Shown here: piece by piece, positions 1-9,829 of the stretch | Layout of the letters: every line of letters starts with the position of its first letter | How positions within the stretch are numbered: the stretch's first letter is position 1 | From: CAWAXW01 sp963786155 | GTDB taxonomy: Bacteria; Actinomycetota; CADDZG01; WHSQ01 | Direction of reading: 5' to 3' | NCBI GenBank assembly: GCA_963786155.1 | Contig: CAWAXW010000006.1 | Location: 1,364,001 to 1,428,000, forward strand | DNA: 64,000 bases | Translations under genes and position numbers: made by a program | The notes under the pieces: model-generated | The model's input: only the letters and a program-made list of their open reading frames with translations | The model's database searches: none | What the model was told of the DNA's origin: nothing

Positions 1-111
1 GTTGCCTACTTCTACACGCGTTCGGCGGTCCACCTACTGGCGCGCACGAAACGGTTCTCAGGGACCGGTTTCTTCAGCTTGCGCAGGGCTCTCGGGGAGG
101 TGGACTCGTGA
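1..111 (+). CDS. secD: Protein translocase subunit SecD, C-terminal end (partial)
   Basis: The first 36 codons read as the last transmembrane segment and cytoplasmic tail of a SecD protein (AYFYTRSAVHLLARTKRF...), with TGA at 109-111. SecD partners SecF in the membrane complex that helps SecYEG complete protein export using the proton gradient. The identification rests mainly on context: the secF start (GTG 108) overlaps this stop by 4 bp, the standard secD-secF arrangement. The 5' part lies outside the window. Confidence 0.8.
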   Translation, partial: VAYFYTRSAVHLLARTKRFSGTGFFSLRRALGEVDS

Positions 112-1252
112 GCAAGGGTTTGCTCTCCCGGCTCTATCACGGCGACACCAAGATCGATTTCATCGGCCGCCGCCGGACGTGGTTCGCGATCTCGGGTGTG
201 GTCGTCGCCCTCTGTCTCCTGTCGATCGCGGTCAGGGGGCTCAACTTCGGGATCGAGTTCGAGGGAGGGCTCCAGATCAAGGTGCCCGTGGCAGAAGACG
301 GCCCCCTCGGCGACGTGGAGGACCTCGACGTCATCTCTGCGGTCCGCGACGACATCGGGGTCGATGCCCAGATCCAGGTGGAGGGCGAGGGCTCAGACCG
401 TGGCGTGATCGTCCAGATCAAGGAGGTCGGCGAGGAAGAGGCCGTCGAGATCGAGTCGGCGGTCGAGGACACGGTCGGCGGGGAAGTGACCGACCGCCAG
501 CAGATCGGGAGCAAGTGGGGGGGCGAGATCACCCGGAAGGCGCTGCGTGCGCTCCTGATCTTCCTGGTCGTGATCGTGGCCTTCATCTCCTGGCGGTTCG
601 AATGGAAGATGGCGATCGCGTCGATGATCGCCCTCATCCACGACCTCATCATCACGGCAGGCGTTTACTCGCTCATCGGCTTCGAAGTCACCCCCTCGAC
701 CGTGATCGCGATCCTGACGATCCTGGGTTATTCCCTGTACGACACGGTCGTCGTGTTCGACAAGCTCGAAGAGAACACGACCGTTCTCGCGGCAACGGGG
801 CGCATGACCTATGCGGACGCCGCCAACCTTTCTTTGAACCAGGTGTTCATGCGTTCGCTGAACACGTCCCTGGCCACCATCCTCCCGGTCGGCGCATTGC
901 TCGCTGTGGGTGCCGGCCTTCTCGGTGCCGAGACGCTGAAGGACCTCGCACTGTCGCTCTTCGTCGGGCCTACTCGTCGGCGCCTACTCATCGATCTTCG
1001 TCGCCAGTCCCGGTGCTGTCGGTGTGGAAAGAGCGGGAGCCGCTCTATCGCAACGTTCGCGAGAAGGCTCTGCGCAACGCCCGTAAGGCTGCAGCCGCCG
1101 CACCCGAGGCGGATGGCCCGGCGGAGGAGGGCGAGGAGGCCACTCCCGCCGCGGTTTCAGTGGCAGCGAAGAAGCCGACTTCTGCAAGTCCAGGTGCGGC
1201 CCCTCGCTCCAGAGCAGGAAGCAAGAAGGTCAAACGCCGCAAGCGGAGGTAG
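108..1252 (+). CDS. secF: Protein translocase subunit SecF (two frame breaks)
   Basis: Membrane partner of SecD in Sec-dependent export. The protein opens with a cytoplasmic stretch and a first membrane helix (residues ~25-42), then the SecD/SecF signature around NFGIEFEGG, a periplasmic domain, and a helix bundle containing the conserved GYSLYDTVVVFDK segment (~residue 210). The frame is lost twice near the last helix: an extra G at 966-968 and an extra C at 1009-1011. Removing both restores a helix ending in ...SPVLSVWKERE and a basic, Ala/Pro/Lys-rich cytoplasmic tail ending in KKVKRRKRR at TAG 1250-1252. GTG start overlaps the secD stop; apt follows after 2 bp. The breaks are probably sequence errors. 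Confidence 0.9.
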
Positions 1253-1254
1253 CT

Positions 1255-1788
1255 ATGACCCACCAGCCCAATCACGAGTGGCTCAAGGAACACATCCGCG
1301 ACATCCCGGATTTCCCCAAGCCCGGGATCGTCTTCAAGGACATCACTCCGTTGCTCGCCGATCCGAAGGCCTTCACGTATTCGATCGACGCGATCGCGCA
1401 CCACTTCGATCGCGATCAGATCGACAAGGTCCTCGGGATCGAGGCGCGAGGGTTCATGGTCGCCGCCCCCTTGGCCTACCGGATCACGGCCGGCCTGATC
1501 CCCGTTCGGAAGAAGGGCAAGCTCCCGTGGGAGGTCGAGTCCCAGGAATACGAGCTGGAGTACGGCGTCGACCACCTCGAGGTCCATCGTGACGCGATCG
1601 ACTCGGGGGACCGCATCCTGATCGTCGACGACGTCCTGGCAACGGGAGGGACCGCCGAGGCGACGGCATCGCTGACCGAAAGATGCGGGGGGAAGGTAGC
1701 CGGCATCGCGACGCTGATGGAGCTCGGCTTCCTCGGAGGACGCGAGCGACTGGGCAATTACGAGGTCTACAGCCTCATCAGTTACTAG
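1255..1788 (+). CDS. apt: Adenine phosphoribosyltransferase
   Basis: Salvages adenine to AMP using PRPP in the cytoplasm. The 177-residue protein has the APT start pattern IPDFPKPGIVFKDITPLL (residues ~18-35), the FxxIEARGF-type loop (GIEARGFMVAAPL) and the PRPP-binding motif ILIVDDVLATGGTA (~residues 122-135). Length is normal for the family. The ATG is 2 bp after secF, with an AGGAG-like site inside the end of secF. The order secDF-apt-relA is a common actinobacterial arrangement linking nucleotide salvage and the stringent response. Confidence 0.95.
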   Translation: MTHQPNHEWLKEHIRDIPDFPKPGIVFKDITPLLADPKAFTYSIDAIAHHFDRDQIDKVLGIEARGFMVAAPLAYRITAGLIPVRKKGKLPWEVESQEYELEYGVDHLEVHRDAIDSGDRILIVDDVLATGGTAEATASLTERCGGKVAGIATLMELGFLGGRERLGNYEVYSLISY

Positions 1789-1898
1789 CTACAAATGGCT
1801 ACGAGTGGCTAGCTAGGACTCCAACTTTCTTCGGCACGAGAGAAACCAAGGGCGCAAAGTCCCTGTTGCTTCGCGAAACCTCTAACTACGCTGGGCTC

Positions 1899-2207
1899 GT
1901 GACCGCTCAGGAAGGTACGGCTCATGATGGTGGAGAGCGCCGATCGCTGCGCTACATCAGGCTGGCCGCCTTCCTTGCCCGGCAACCGGACAACGTCGAA
2001 CGACTCGAGATGTCCATGTCGGAGCTCGAGGAAGTCATCGGGGCCACCTTGCCTCCCAACGCCCGGTTCCCATCGTGGTGGCGTAACGACGACCGCAAGC
2101 TGCACAGCAGGGCCTGGCTGTCGGCCGGTTGGAAGGTGACCGACGTCGCGGGAGAGAAGTCCCTGATCACCTTCGTTCGCAACGAAGGAGCGGCAAGCCA
2201 AGCCTGA
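1899..2207 (+). CDS. Small DUF7662-like protein of unknown function
   Basis: About 100 residues. The core runs YIRLAAFLARQPDNVERLEMSMSE.., then LEEVIGATLPPNARF.., then WWRND...HSRAWLSAGWKV. This spaced pattern (a helix, an LPPxAR turn, WW, then RAWLxAGWxV) matches from memory a small domain recorded as DUF7662, seen alone or attached to restriction and DNA-binding proteins; its function is not established. GTG 1899 is my choice of start; no good ribosome site is visible and the true start could be nearer the YIRLAAFL core. The 110 bp before it (1789-1898) hold short imperfect repeats of 'tggctac/tggctag' and nothing else I can name. Confidence 0.55.
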   Translation: MTAQEGTAHDGGERRSLRYIRLAAFLARQPDNVERLEMSMSELEEVIGATLPPNARFPSWWRNDDRKLHSRAWLSAGWKVTDVAGEKSLITFVRNEGAASQA

Positions 2208-2235
2208 TTAGCACAGGTCGCCCGGCAAGTCGCTG

Positions 2236-2241
2236 CATAAT
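2236..2241 (+). promoter_or_regulatory. Putative -10 box (CATAAT) of a leaderless relA promoter
   Basis: CATAAT ends five bases before the relA ATG, so transcription would begin at or next to the start codon. No ribosome-binding site precedes the ATG, which fits a leaderless transcript, a common actinobacterial arrangement. A -35 box is not convincing. Confidence 0.4.
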
Positions 2242-2246
2242 GACGT

Positions 2247-4508
2247 ATGGGCTCAACGCCACAGACCGACCGCGTTCCTCCTGAGGCTCCCGCAAGGGGG
2301 GTCAAGGCCGTCCTCAAGAAGGTTCGGTCGCGGACCGGAGACGGCACCGATTTAGAGCGCTTGATCAAAGAGGTGCGCACCCGTCGCCCAAAGGCTTCGA
2401 CACGAGCGATCGAGCGCGCCTGGGAGATCGCGGAAGCCTGCCACGAGGGACAGGTGCGGAAGTCGGGCGATCCTTTCATCACGCATCCGATGGGCGTTGC
2501 CACCGTCCTTGCACAGCTGGGGCTCGACGCAACGACTGTGGCTGCTGGTTTGCTCCACGACGCGGTCGAGGACACCTCGCTCACACTCGCCGAGGTAGAG
2601 GAAGAGATGGGTTATGAGGTCGCGATGCTCATCGACGGGGTGACGAAGCTCGACAAGATCCGTTACCGCTCAGCGGAACAGACGAGGGCCGAGAACCTCC
2701 GGAAGATGATGATCGCGACGGCCCGCGACATCAGGGTGCTGCTCATCAAGATCGCAGACCGGCTTCACAACATGCGAACGCTCGGTCCCTTGCGGCCCGA
2801 GAAGCGTGTGCTTATTGCGCGCGAGACGCTCGATATCTATGCGCCGCTCGCGCATCGTCTCGGCATGTACGCGATCAAGTGGGAGCTCGAGGATCTTGCC
2901 TTCCAAACCCTTCATCCGAAGCCGTACGAAGAGATCGAGTCACTCGTCAGCCAGCGCCAGCCCGAACGTGAGCGGAAACTGGAAGAGGTCGTGGACGAGC
3001 TCAACGCCAAGCTTCGCGACGTGAAGCTGAAGGCCGAGATCTCGGGCCGGCCCAAGCACCTCTATTCGATCTACGAGAAGCTGGTGCTTCGCGGCAAGGA
3101 GTTCGACGAGATCTTCGACCTCATGGGCATCCGGGTCGTGGTCGACACGGTGAAAGATTGCTACGGCGCACTGGGAGCGATCCACACGCTCTACACGCCG
3201 GTCCCTGGTCGGTTCAAGGACTACATAGCAATGCCCAAGTTCAACATGTACCGGTCACTGCACACGACCGTTATGGCGCCCGGCGGCCGACCGATGGAGA
3301 TCCAGATCCGGACCCAGGAGATGCATCGCGCCGCGGAGTACGGGATAGCCGCCCACTGGCTCTACAAAGAGCAACAGAGCGGCAAGATCCCCGAGGAAGA
3401 GATCGCATGGCTCCGGCGGGTGATGGATTCACAGCAGGACTCCTCCGACCCGAAGGAGTTCATGGAGTCGTTGAAGATCGACCTCTACCTGGATGAAGTC
3501 TTCGTCTTCACCCCCAAGGGTGACGTGGTGGCGCTTCCTCGAGGAGCTACGCCCCTGGACTTCGCCTACGCGATCCACACAGAGGTAGGACATCGCACGG
3601 TGGGAGGAAGGGTTAACGGGCGGCTGGTCGCGCTGAGCCACGAACTCACCTCCGGGGACTCCGTCGAAGTCATCACGTCGAAGGGACCCGCCGGACCGTC
3701 ACGGGACTGGCTCCAGGTGGTGCAGACGCCTCGAGCGCGCAACAAGATCAGGCAATGGTTCGCACGCGAACGCCGTGAAGATGCCCTCGTTCAAGGCAAG
3801 GAAGCCTTGGCCACGGCGTTCAGGAAACAGGGTCTGGCGATCGAAAAGATCACTAAGAGCGGAACGCTGGAGCACATCGCGCACGAGTTGAGACTGACCG
3901 ACCTGGATTCACTGTACGTAGCGGTGGGCGAGGGAAAGCTCTCCACCCAGACAGTTGCCACTCGCGCCCTTCGTGTTCTGAAGCCAGAAGACGCGGTTGA
4001 GACGCCGGTCGTCCGCCCCAAGCGGACGCGCAAGCCGCGCGGGAAGGGCGTAATCGTCGAAGGCCACGAGGACCTCCTCGTCCGTCTGGCGAGATGCTGC
4101 ACGCCCGTGCCCGGCGATGCCATCGTCGGCTTCCTGACGAGGGGTCGGGGCGTTTCTGTCCACCGGAAGGATTGTCCGAACGCGAAGGCCCTCGAGACCG
4201 CAGAAGGCGACCGGATGGCCGAAGTCTGGTGGGACGATCGCCAGGCCGGCACGTTCGTCGTGACGATCCAGATCGAGGCCCTCGACCGAACAAGGCTGCT
4301 GAGAGACATAACCTCGGCCATCTCCGACGAGGGCGTGCTCATCCTCTCCTCCAGCTCAAAGACCGGCCGCGACGGCATCGCTGCGTTCGTCTTCACCTTT
4401 GAGATGGCGGATGCCGGGCATCTGAGGCACGTGTTGCAGAACATCCGGCGGGTCGAGTCCGTATTCGATGCCTACCGCATAGTCCCGTCCGGAGCTCGGC
4501 CACAGTAA
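2247..4508 (+). CDS. relA: Bifunctional (p)ppGpp synthetase/hydrolase (RSH family)
   Basis: Makes and degrades the alarmone (p)ppGpp, controlling the stringent response. The 753-residue protein has the full long-RSH layout. The N-terminal HD hydrolase has HDAVEDT (~residue 103) and KIADRLHNMRTL (~170). The synthetase includes FKDYIAMPKFNMYRSLHT (~325). A TGS domain follows (~400-460), then a Cys-containing linker domain RCCTPVPGD (~615), then a C-terminal ACT domain (~670-750). Both catalytic halves keep their key motifs, so it is predicted bifunctional (Rel/SpoT type). The start is supported by the -10 box immediately upstream. The PBP gene follows after 5 bp. Confidence 0.95.
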   Translation: MGSTPQTDRVPPEAPARGVKAVLKKVRSRTGDGTDLERLIKEVRTRRPKASTRAIERAWEIAEACHEGQVRKSGDPFITHPMGVATVLAQLGLDATTVAAGLLHDAVEDTSLTLAEVEEEMGYEVAMLIDGVTKLDKIRYRSAEQTRAENLRKMMIATARDIRVLLIKIADRLHNMRTLGPLRPEKRVLIARETLDIYAPLAHRLGMYAIKWELEDLAFQTLHPKPYEEIESLVSQRQPERERKLEEVVDELNAKLRDVKLKAEISGRPKHLYSIYEKLVLRGKEFDEIFDLMGIRVVVDTVKDCYGALGAIHTLYTPVPGRFKDYIAMPKFNMYRSLHTTVMAPGGRPMEIQIRTQEMHRAAEYGIAAHWLYKEQQSGKIPEEEIAWLRRVMDSQQDSSDPKEFMESLKIDLYLDEVFVFTPKGDVVALPRGATPLDFAYAIHTEVGHRTVGGRVNGRLVALSHELTSGDSVEVITSKGPAGPSRDWLQVVQTPRARNKIRQWFARERREDALVQGKEALATAFRKQGLAIEKITKSGTLEHIAHELRLTDLDSLYVAVGEGKLSTQTVATRALRVLKPEDAVETPVVRPKRTRKPRGKGVIVEGHEDLLVRLARCCTPVPGDAIVGFLTRGRGVSVHRKDCPNAKALETAEGDRMAEVWWDDRQAGTFVVTIQIEALDRTRLLRDITSAISDEGVLILSSSSKTGRDGIAAFVFTFEMADAGHLRHVLQNIRRVESVFDAYRIVPSGARPQ

Positions 4509-4513
4509 GCAGA

Positions 4514-6263
4514 GTGGAATCTAGGCGGAGCATCACCATCCTTTTCGTCGCGACGGCACTGCTCGTCGCTTCTTGCACCCCGAGTGACGACCCACAGGCT
4601 GCCGTAGAAGAGGTGCCCGCGGCCGTGCTCGCTGCTGAGGAATTCCTCGGCTCCTGGAGCGATCAAGATGCGGACGCCATGGTCGAGATGTTCGAAGGCC
4701 CGGTGCAGACGACGACCGCGACTCAACTGAGCCGGTTGTTCGAGCGCATCCAGCGCGATGGGGCGATCGAGGAGATCGCCGTCACGCAAACCACGACGGC
4801 CGCTCTAGCGGTGCCGGAAGGCGACGACACGACGGCCACGATCGACTACCAGATCGTCTACGAATCGTCCGCCGTCGAGGAGATCGATCCTCTGGTTGGT
4901 GAGTTCGACATGGTCTTCGACGACGAGGTCGAGGAATGGCTCGTCGATTGGGACGACTCGCTCATGTGGCCCGGCCACGAGGACGCAGCCGGTTTGCAGT
5001 TGGTGACCAAGTGGCCTCGCCGAGGCCCCATCCTCGACCGCAAGGGCAGGAAACTCGCGGTCGGCACTGGGGAGAGTCGTAGTTACCCCTTCGGTTCTCT
5101 GGCAGGGAGCGTGATCGGGCACATCGAGTCGGTGACGAAGAAAGACCTGAAGGAAGACCCTGGGCTCGCTTACGCGCTCGGCGATCTCCGAGGCGCTTCG
5201 GGGATCGAGGAGGCCTACGAAGAGCGCCTCGCCGGCTCGCCGGCGTCCAAGCTGAAGCTCGTCGACGATGACGGCGAGCGCGTGGGGACGCTCGGCCGGC
5301 AAGCCGCGATCCGTGGCCGCCCGGTGAAGACCACGCTCGACATGAAAGTGCAGCGCGCGGCACAGGGCGCCTATGGATCCACAACCGGAGGCGGCGTCGT
5401 CCTGCAACCCTCGACGGGCGACATCCTCGCCGTAATGGACGGCAGCCCCTTCGACCCCAACAACTACGTGGGGGTGAACGGCATCGAACCCTTCAACCGG
5501 GCCCTGTCGGGTCTGTACCCGCCCGGCTCCTCCTTGAAGGTAATGACGGCTGCCGCCGCGCTGGATTCGGGAGAAGTGACGGCAACGACGAAGGTGACGG
5601 GTCCATCCGAATACAAGGGCGTGCGCAACTTCGAATCGGGCACGTTCGGCACGATCAGCTTCGCGACCGCCCTACAGAACAGCGTCAACACGGCGTTCGC
5701 CCAGATCGCCGAGAAGTTGGGAGCCAAGAAGCTGACACGCTACGCGGAGAAATTCGGATTCAACCGGCCGCACGACACGCTACTGGGCACCGCGGACTCA
5801 TCGTTCCCCTTCCCAGAAGACCTGGGCGACTTGATGTGGGGATCGATCGGCCAGGCTCAGGTCCTCGCGACCCCACTCCAGATGGCGACGCTCCCGGCGA
5901 CGGTTGCGAACGACGGGGTGCGCATGGAACCGCGCATCTCGCTCCTGGAACCCAAGAACCCGACCAAGGTCATGTCCCCCGAAGCGGCGGCAACGTTGAC
6001 TGAGTTGATGAGAGCGGTCGTCATCGGCGGCACGGGCACGGCCGCCAACATCTCGGGAGCCAATGTCGCGGGCAAGACCGGGACGGCCGAAGTGTCCATC
6101 GAGGGCGCGATCCAGAACCACGCATGGTTCGTGGCGTTCGCTCCTTCCGACGAGCCACTCCTTGCCGTTTCGGTGGTCGCCGAGCTGGGTGGGGTTGGAG
6201 GCCAGGTGGCGGCGCCCATCGCCGGACGAGTGATCGCAAGCCGTCCTTCCCGCTCTGCAATGA
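4514..6263 (+). CDS. Lipoprotein penicillin-binding protein (transpeptidase) with NTF2-like N-terminus (frame break near end)
   Basis: Predicted membrane-anchored peptidoglycan transpeptidase. It starts with a lipoprotein signal (hydrophobic ILFVATALLVASC, lipobox Cys ~21), then a MecA/NTF2-like domain (~30-160), a linker and a transpeptidase domain. The catalytic motifs are SSLK (~338), SVN (~391) and KTG (~520, in AGKTGTAE). As written, the frame runs into dtd, but removing one A at 6238-6239 gives ...RVIAAVLPALQ and a TGA at 6261-6263 that overlaps the dtd start as ATGA. I therefore treat the PBP-Dtd fusion as an artefact. GTG 4514 is the start. It resembles actinobacterial PbpA/PBP2a-like lipoproteins; the substrate is inferred. 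Confidence 0.85.
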
Positions 6264-6709
6264 GGGCCGTCATACAGCGCGTTTCGTCGGCGCGCGTGAC
6301 GGTGGACGGCCGGGAGACGGGCAGCATCGGCCGCGGGCTGTTGATATTGCTGGGTATCTCGCCCGGGGATGGCGAGTCCGAGACGGCATGGCTCGCCGAC
6401 AAGGTGGCCAATCTGCGGATCTTTTCCGACGATGACGACAAGATGAATCTTTCGCTGCTGGACATCGAGGGGGAGGCCCTGATCGTCTCCCAGTTCACCC
6501 TCTACGGCGATGCCCGCAAGGGTCGCCGCCCGTCGTTCATCAAGGCCGCTCAGGGCCCCGCGGCCGAAGCGCTGTACGACCGAACCGTCGATCAGGTGCG
6601 GGCGCTTGGGATCACCTGTGCGACCGGCGAGTTCGGAGCGATGATGGACGTCGAGCTGACCAATGAAGGACCGGTGACGATCCTCCTCGACTCCGAGAAG
6701 ACGTTCTAG
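6260..6709 (+). CDS. dtd: D-aminoacyl-tRNA deacylase
   Basis: Hydrolyses D-aminoacyl-tRNAs (and mischarged Gly-tRNA) to protect translation. The 149-residue protein starts MRAVIQRVSSARVTVDG and carries both family motifs, SQFTLYGD (~residue 77) and NEGPVT (~137). The real start is ATG 6260, inside an ATGA overlap with the preceding PBP once that gene's frame break is repaired. Its stop (TAG 6707-6709) overlaps the stop of the opposing transketolase gene (CTAG), a tail-to-tail arrangement. Confidence 0.9.
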   Translation: MRAVIQRVSSARVTVDGRETGSIGRGLLILLGISPGDGESETAWLADKVANLRIFSDDDDKMNLSLLDIEGEALIVSQFTLYGDARKGRRPSFIKAAQGPAAEALYDRTVDQVRALGITCATGEFGAMMDVELTNEGPVTILLDSEKTF

Positions 6710-7662
6710 GCCTTCAGGGCGCGGCGGGCAGCGTCGGTGATGGCGCCCGGGGTCAGTCCGTATTGGGTCAGCAGTTCTTCCGGAGTTCCCGACGTGGCGT
6801 AGGTGTCGCCCAGGTTCACGAACGTGACCGGCACGGGCCGGTGGTCCGTTAGGACCATCGCCACGGTCGAGCCCAGCCCTCCGTAGGCCAGGTGCTCTTC
6901 GGCGACGACGACCGCCTCGGTCTCGTTTGCAGCGCGCTCGATCGCTTCCGTATCGATGGGCTTGACGGTATGCATGTCCAGCACCCGGGCCTCCACGCCG
7001 TCTTCGGCGAGCGCAGCGGCGGCATCGAGTGCCATCGCGACCATGATCCCGTTGGCGATGAGCGTCACGTCGTCGCCCTCGCGCAAGGTGTTGGCCCTGC
7101 CGACATGGAAATCGGCGCCGTCCGGATATATGACCGGCACATCCGGCCGTCCGCATCGAAGGAAGGTGGGACCATCCCGCTCGATCATCCGCTGTGTCGC
7201 CATCGCGGCGCTGGGACCGTCGGCGGGAACGATCACCGTGAACCCCGGTAGCGCGCATGCGAGCGCGACATCCTCGATCGCCATCTGTGAAGGACCGTCC
7301 TCACCTATCGAGATGCCCGCATGACTTCCGACGAGTTTGACGTTCACGTTGGGGAACGCGATCGACATGCGGATCTGGTCGAAGGCATTGGACATCAGGA
7401 ACGTCGAGAACGACGAGGCAACGGCGATCTTGCCGGAAGAGGCCAGTCCCGCCGCTATCCCCACCATGTTCGATTCCGCGATGCCGACGTTGAAGAACCT
7501 CTCGGGGTAGCGCTCCGCGAACTTGTTCGTGAAGGTCGAGTTGTTGACGTCGCCGTCCACCACGGCGATGCGCTCGTCCTTGCCGAGCTCCCCGAGCGCG
7601 TCTCCGAACGCGGCCCTGGTCGACTGGCCTTTCTCGAATTCGACGCGAGTGATCCCGAACAT
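6706..7662 (-). CDS. Transketolase, C-terminal (pyrimidine-binding) subunit
   Basis: Second subunit of a split transketolase, which moves two-carbon units between sugar phosphates in the non-oxidative pentose phosphate pathway. It starts MFGITRVEFEKGQSTR and contains the Pyr-domain region FFNVGIAESNMVGIAAGLA with the conserved Glu that activates thiamine diphosphate, followed by the C-terminal domain (AVVVAEEHLAYGGLGS). The start overlaps the stop of the N-terminal subunit in a TGATG. As written the two read as one 596-residue protein, but only because of a frame break near the end of the upstream gene. Confidence 0.85.
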   Translation of the reverse strand: MFGITRVEFEKGQSTRAAFGDALGELGKDERIAVVDGDVNNSTFTNKFAERYPERFFNVGIAESNMVGIAAGLASSGKIAVASSFSTFLMSNAFDQIRMSIAFPNVNVKLVGSHAGISIGEDGPSQMAIEDVALACALPGFTVIVPADGPSAAMATQRMIERDGPTFLRCGRPDVPVIYPDGADFHVGRANTLREGDDVTLIANGIMVAMALDAAAALAEDGVEARVLDMHTVKPIDTEAIERAANETEAVVVAEEHLAYGGLGSTVAMVLTDHRPVPVTFVNLGDTYATSGTPEELLTQYGLTPGAITDAARRALKA

Positions 7663-8496
7663 CAAGCGCCGATCTCGACTAGGGCTTGCTCCGCCTGCTC
7701 GCGAGAGCGGCTTGCCGTGCCATTTGCCGGGCTCGGCTTCGAGAAGGGAGACGCCCTTGCCTTTGACCGTCCGGGCGACGATTGCCTGGGGGGAACCTTT
7801 CACGGAGCGAGCCCAGGCGAAGGCTTCGGCAACTTCGTCGAGCGAGTGCCCGTCGATCTCACGAGCCTCCCATCCGAAGGCCGAGAGCTTGTCGGTCAAG
7901 GGGTCGAGCGGCTGGATGTCGGCCACGGCACCCGTCTGCTGGTATCCGTTGTGGTCGAGGATGAGTGTGAGGTTGTCGACCCCGTGGTTGCCGGCATACA
8001 TGATCGCTTCCCAGATCTGCCCCTGCTCGGTCTCGCCGTCGCCGGTCATGACGTAGACGCGATAGTCCCGCCCGTCGATCCCGGCGGCAAGAGCATGTCC
8101 CACTCCGATAGACAGTCCCTGGCCGAGCGATCCGGTGGACGCCTCGACGCCGGGAACCCGGCACATGTTCGGATGCCCTTCCAGCCGAGAGCCCAACTTG
8201 CGAAGTGTGGCCAGCTCGTCGACCGGGAAGAACCCGGCCTCGGCGAGGACCGCGTAGAGCCCGGGAGCTCCGTGCCCCTTGCTCAGGATGAAGCGATCGC
8301 GGTCGGGATCTTGTGGGTTGGAGGGATCGATGCGGAGCACGCCGCCGAAATAGAGCACCGTGATCGCCTCGACCATCGAGAGAGAGGTCGAGGGGTGACC
8401 GGAGCCTGCCTCCGTGGTCGACGTCACGATGTGACGGCGGAGCCGGCGCGCGATCGCGTCCAGTTCGGATCGCTCTTCGGCACACGCTGACGGCAT
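7662..8496 (-). CDS. Transketolase, N-terminal (diphosphate-binding) subunit (frame break near end)
   Basis: First subunit of a split transketolase. It carries AGSGHPSTSLS (~residue 31), SKGHGAPGLYA, and the thiamine-diphosphate/Mg motif GDGETEQGQIWE ending in LDHNGYQQTG (~150-190). Near the C-terminus, after GKWHGKPLSR, the frame is displaced by an indel around 7698-7704. In the repaired frame the end reads QAEQALVEIGA and stops at TGA (complement of 7662-7664), overlapping the ATG of the second subunit. Start is ATG at 8496, divergent from hisS with only ~50 bp between. Confidence 0.8.
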
Positions 8497-8538
8497 GGGG
8501 GCTTATCTATCACAGCCGAGTGGACGTCGGCCTCCACT

Positions 8539-8544
8539 TAGGAT
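8539..8544 (+). promoter_or_regulatory. Putative -10 box (TAGGAT) of a leaderless hisS promoter
   Basis: TTAGGAT is followed by six bases and ATG 8551. The same spacing occurs before metK (54080-54085) and a third TAGGAT lies upstream of pilA3. No convincing -35 box is visible. The box sits in the short gap between the divergent transketolase and hisS genes. Confidence 0.4.
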
Positions 8545-8550
8545 GCCTGG

Positions 8551-9829
8551 ATGTCCCTCGAATCCGAATCTTTTCGCGGGGCGGGTGGGGGCACCAAAGG
8601 GGACCAACGACGTCCTGCCTCCCGAGAGCAAGAGCTGGCGGCGGGTGATGAACCTCGCCTTGGACGAAGTGTTCCCTCGTGCCGGCTATGCCCCCATCGA
8701 AACCCCGGCATTCGAGCACACGGAGGTCTTCGAGAGGGGGGTGGGCGGGACCAGCGACGTCGTGACTAAGCAGATGTACTCGTTCGAGGACCTCGGCGGG
8801 CGCTCGCTCACATTGCGGCCGGAGGGCACGGCGCCGACCATGCGGGCGGTGCTCGAACACCGCTTCGAGCGCGGCCCGCTCCCGGTGAAGCTGAGCTACG
8901 CGGGCCCGATGTTCCGGCAGGAGCGCCCTCAGAAGGGCCGCTACAGGCAGTTCTACCAAGTGGGCATCGAAGCGATCGGATCGGACTCCGCCGGTGTGGA
9001 CGCGGAAGTCATCGAGATCGGGATCAGGTTCCTGCGAGCGTGCGGGGTCGAGCCCACACTTCTGCTCAACTCGATCGGGCACTTCGATGCTTCGTGTCGA
9101 AGCGGCTACCTCGACACGTTCAAGCGATGGCTCGAGGAGCGCAAAGAGGACCTTGCGCCGGTAGATCGCGACCGGATCGCGACGAACCCCTTGCGGACCT
9201 TCGATTCCAAGGAGGCCGAGACCATTCAGACGCTCCGGGATGCGCCGGCGATCACGGATCATCTGTGCGACGCGTGCCGCAAGCACTTCGAATCGGTTCG
9301 GAGCCTCCTCGATGACCTCGGCATCACCTACACGATCGAACCGAGGCTCGTACGCGGCCTCGACTACTACACCCGAACCGCGTTCGAGTTCGTTGCAGGA
9401 GGGCTCGGCTCTCAGAACGCGGTCGGTGGCGGAGGACGTTACGACGGCCTGTCCGAGTCGCTGGGAGGTCCGTCCCTGCCCGGGATCGGCTTCGCCCTCG
9501 GCGTCGACCGCATCCTGTTGGCCTCGATTGACGAGAGCGCGAGCGAGCCCGACGTGGAGGTCTATTTCGTCGCGCTGGGGGAGGAGGCACAGAGGAAGGC
9601 TCTCGTTCTGGCGACCGCGCTCCGTGCCTCCGGGATCGGTTGCGACCTCGATCACATGGGCCGGGGCATGAAGGGCCAGATGAAGGACGCGGCCCGATCG
9701 GGAGCGCGGTGGGCTGCCATCCTGGGCGACGACGAGCTCGCCGCCGGTGAAGTGACGCTCAAGGATCTCGAAGCCGGCGAACAGAAGCGCGTCGGGTACA
9801 GCGACCTGGAGGAGGCGATCCGCCGGTGA
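8551..9829 (+). CDS. hisS: Histidyl-tRNA synthetase (likely frame break near start)
   Basis: Charges tRNA-His. Class II motifs are clear: APKGTNDVLPPES near the start, motif 2 (MFRQERPQKGRYRQFYQ, ~residue 130), the HisRS motifs LVRGLDYYTRTAFEF (~265) and GGGGRYDGL (~295), motif 3 (GIGFALGVDRIL, ~330), and an anticodon-binding domain at the end. Starting at ATG 8551 gives MSLESESFRG, a good match to the family's M..FRAPKGTND, but needs one extra G removed from the G-rich run at ~8577-8592. The alternative is ATG 8543, in frame without repair but with an atypical N-terminus. I prefer 8551 because of the upstream -10 box. Confidence 0.9.

Noticed and set aside
4514..6709. Apparent fusion of a penicillin-binding protein with D-aminoacyl-tRNA deacylase
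   Set aside because: Removing one A at 6238-6239 gives a normal PBP end and a TGA overlapping the dtd ATG. The same type of error is seen throughout the window.
5798..8490. Long open frames antisense to the PBP/dtd and transketolase genes (up to ~490 codons)
   Set aside because: They are mirror frames of GC-rich coding sequence, Arg/Gly-rich without recognisable domains, and lie wholly over well-supported genes.
6706..8496. A single 596-residue transketolase
   Set aside because: In the repaired frame the N-terminal part ends ...ALVEIGA at a TGA that overlaps an ATG starting MFGITRVEF, the standard two-subunit arrangement.
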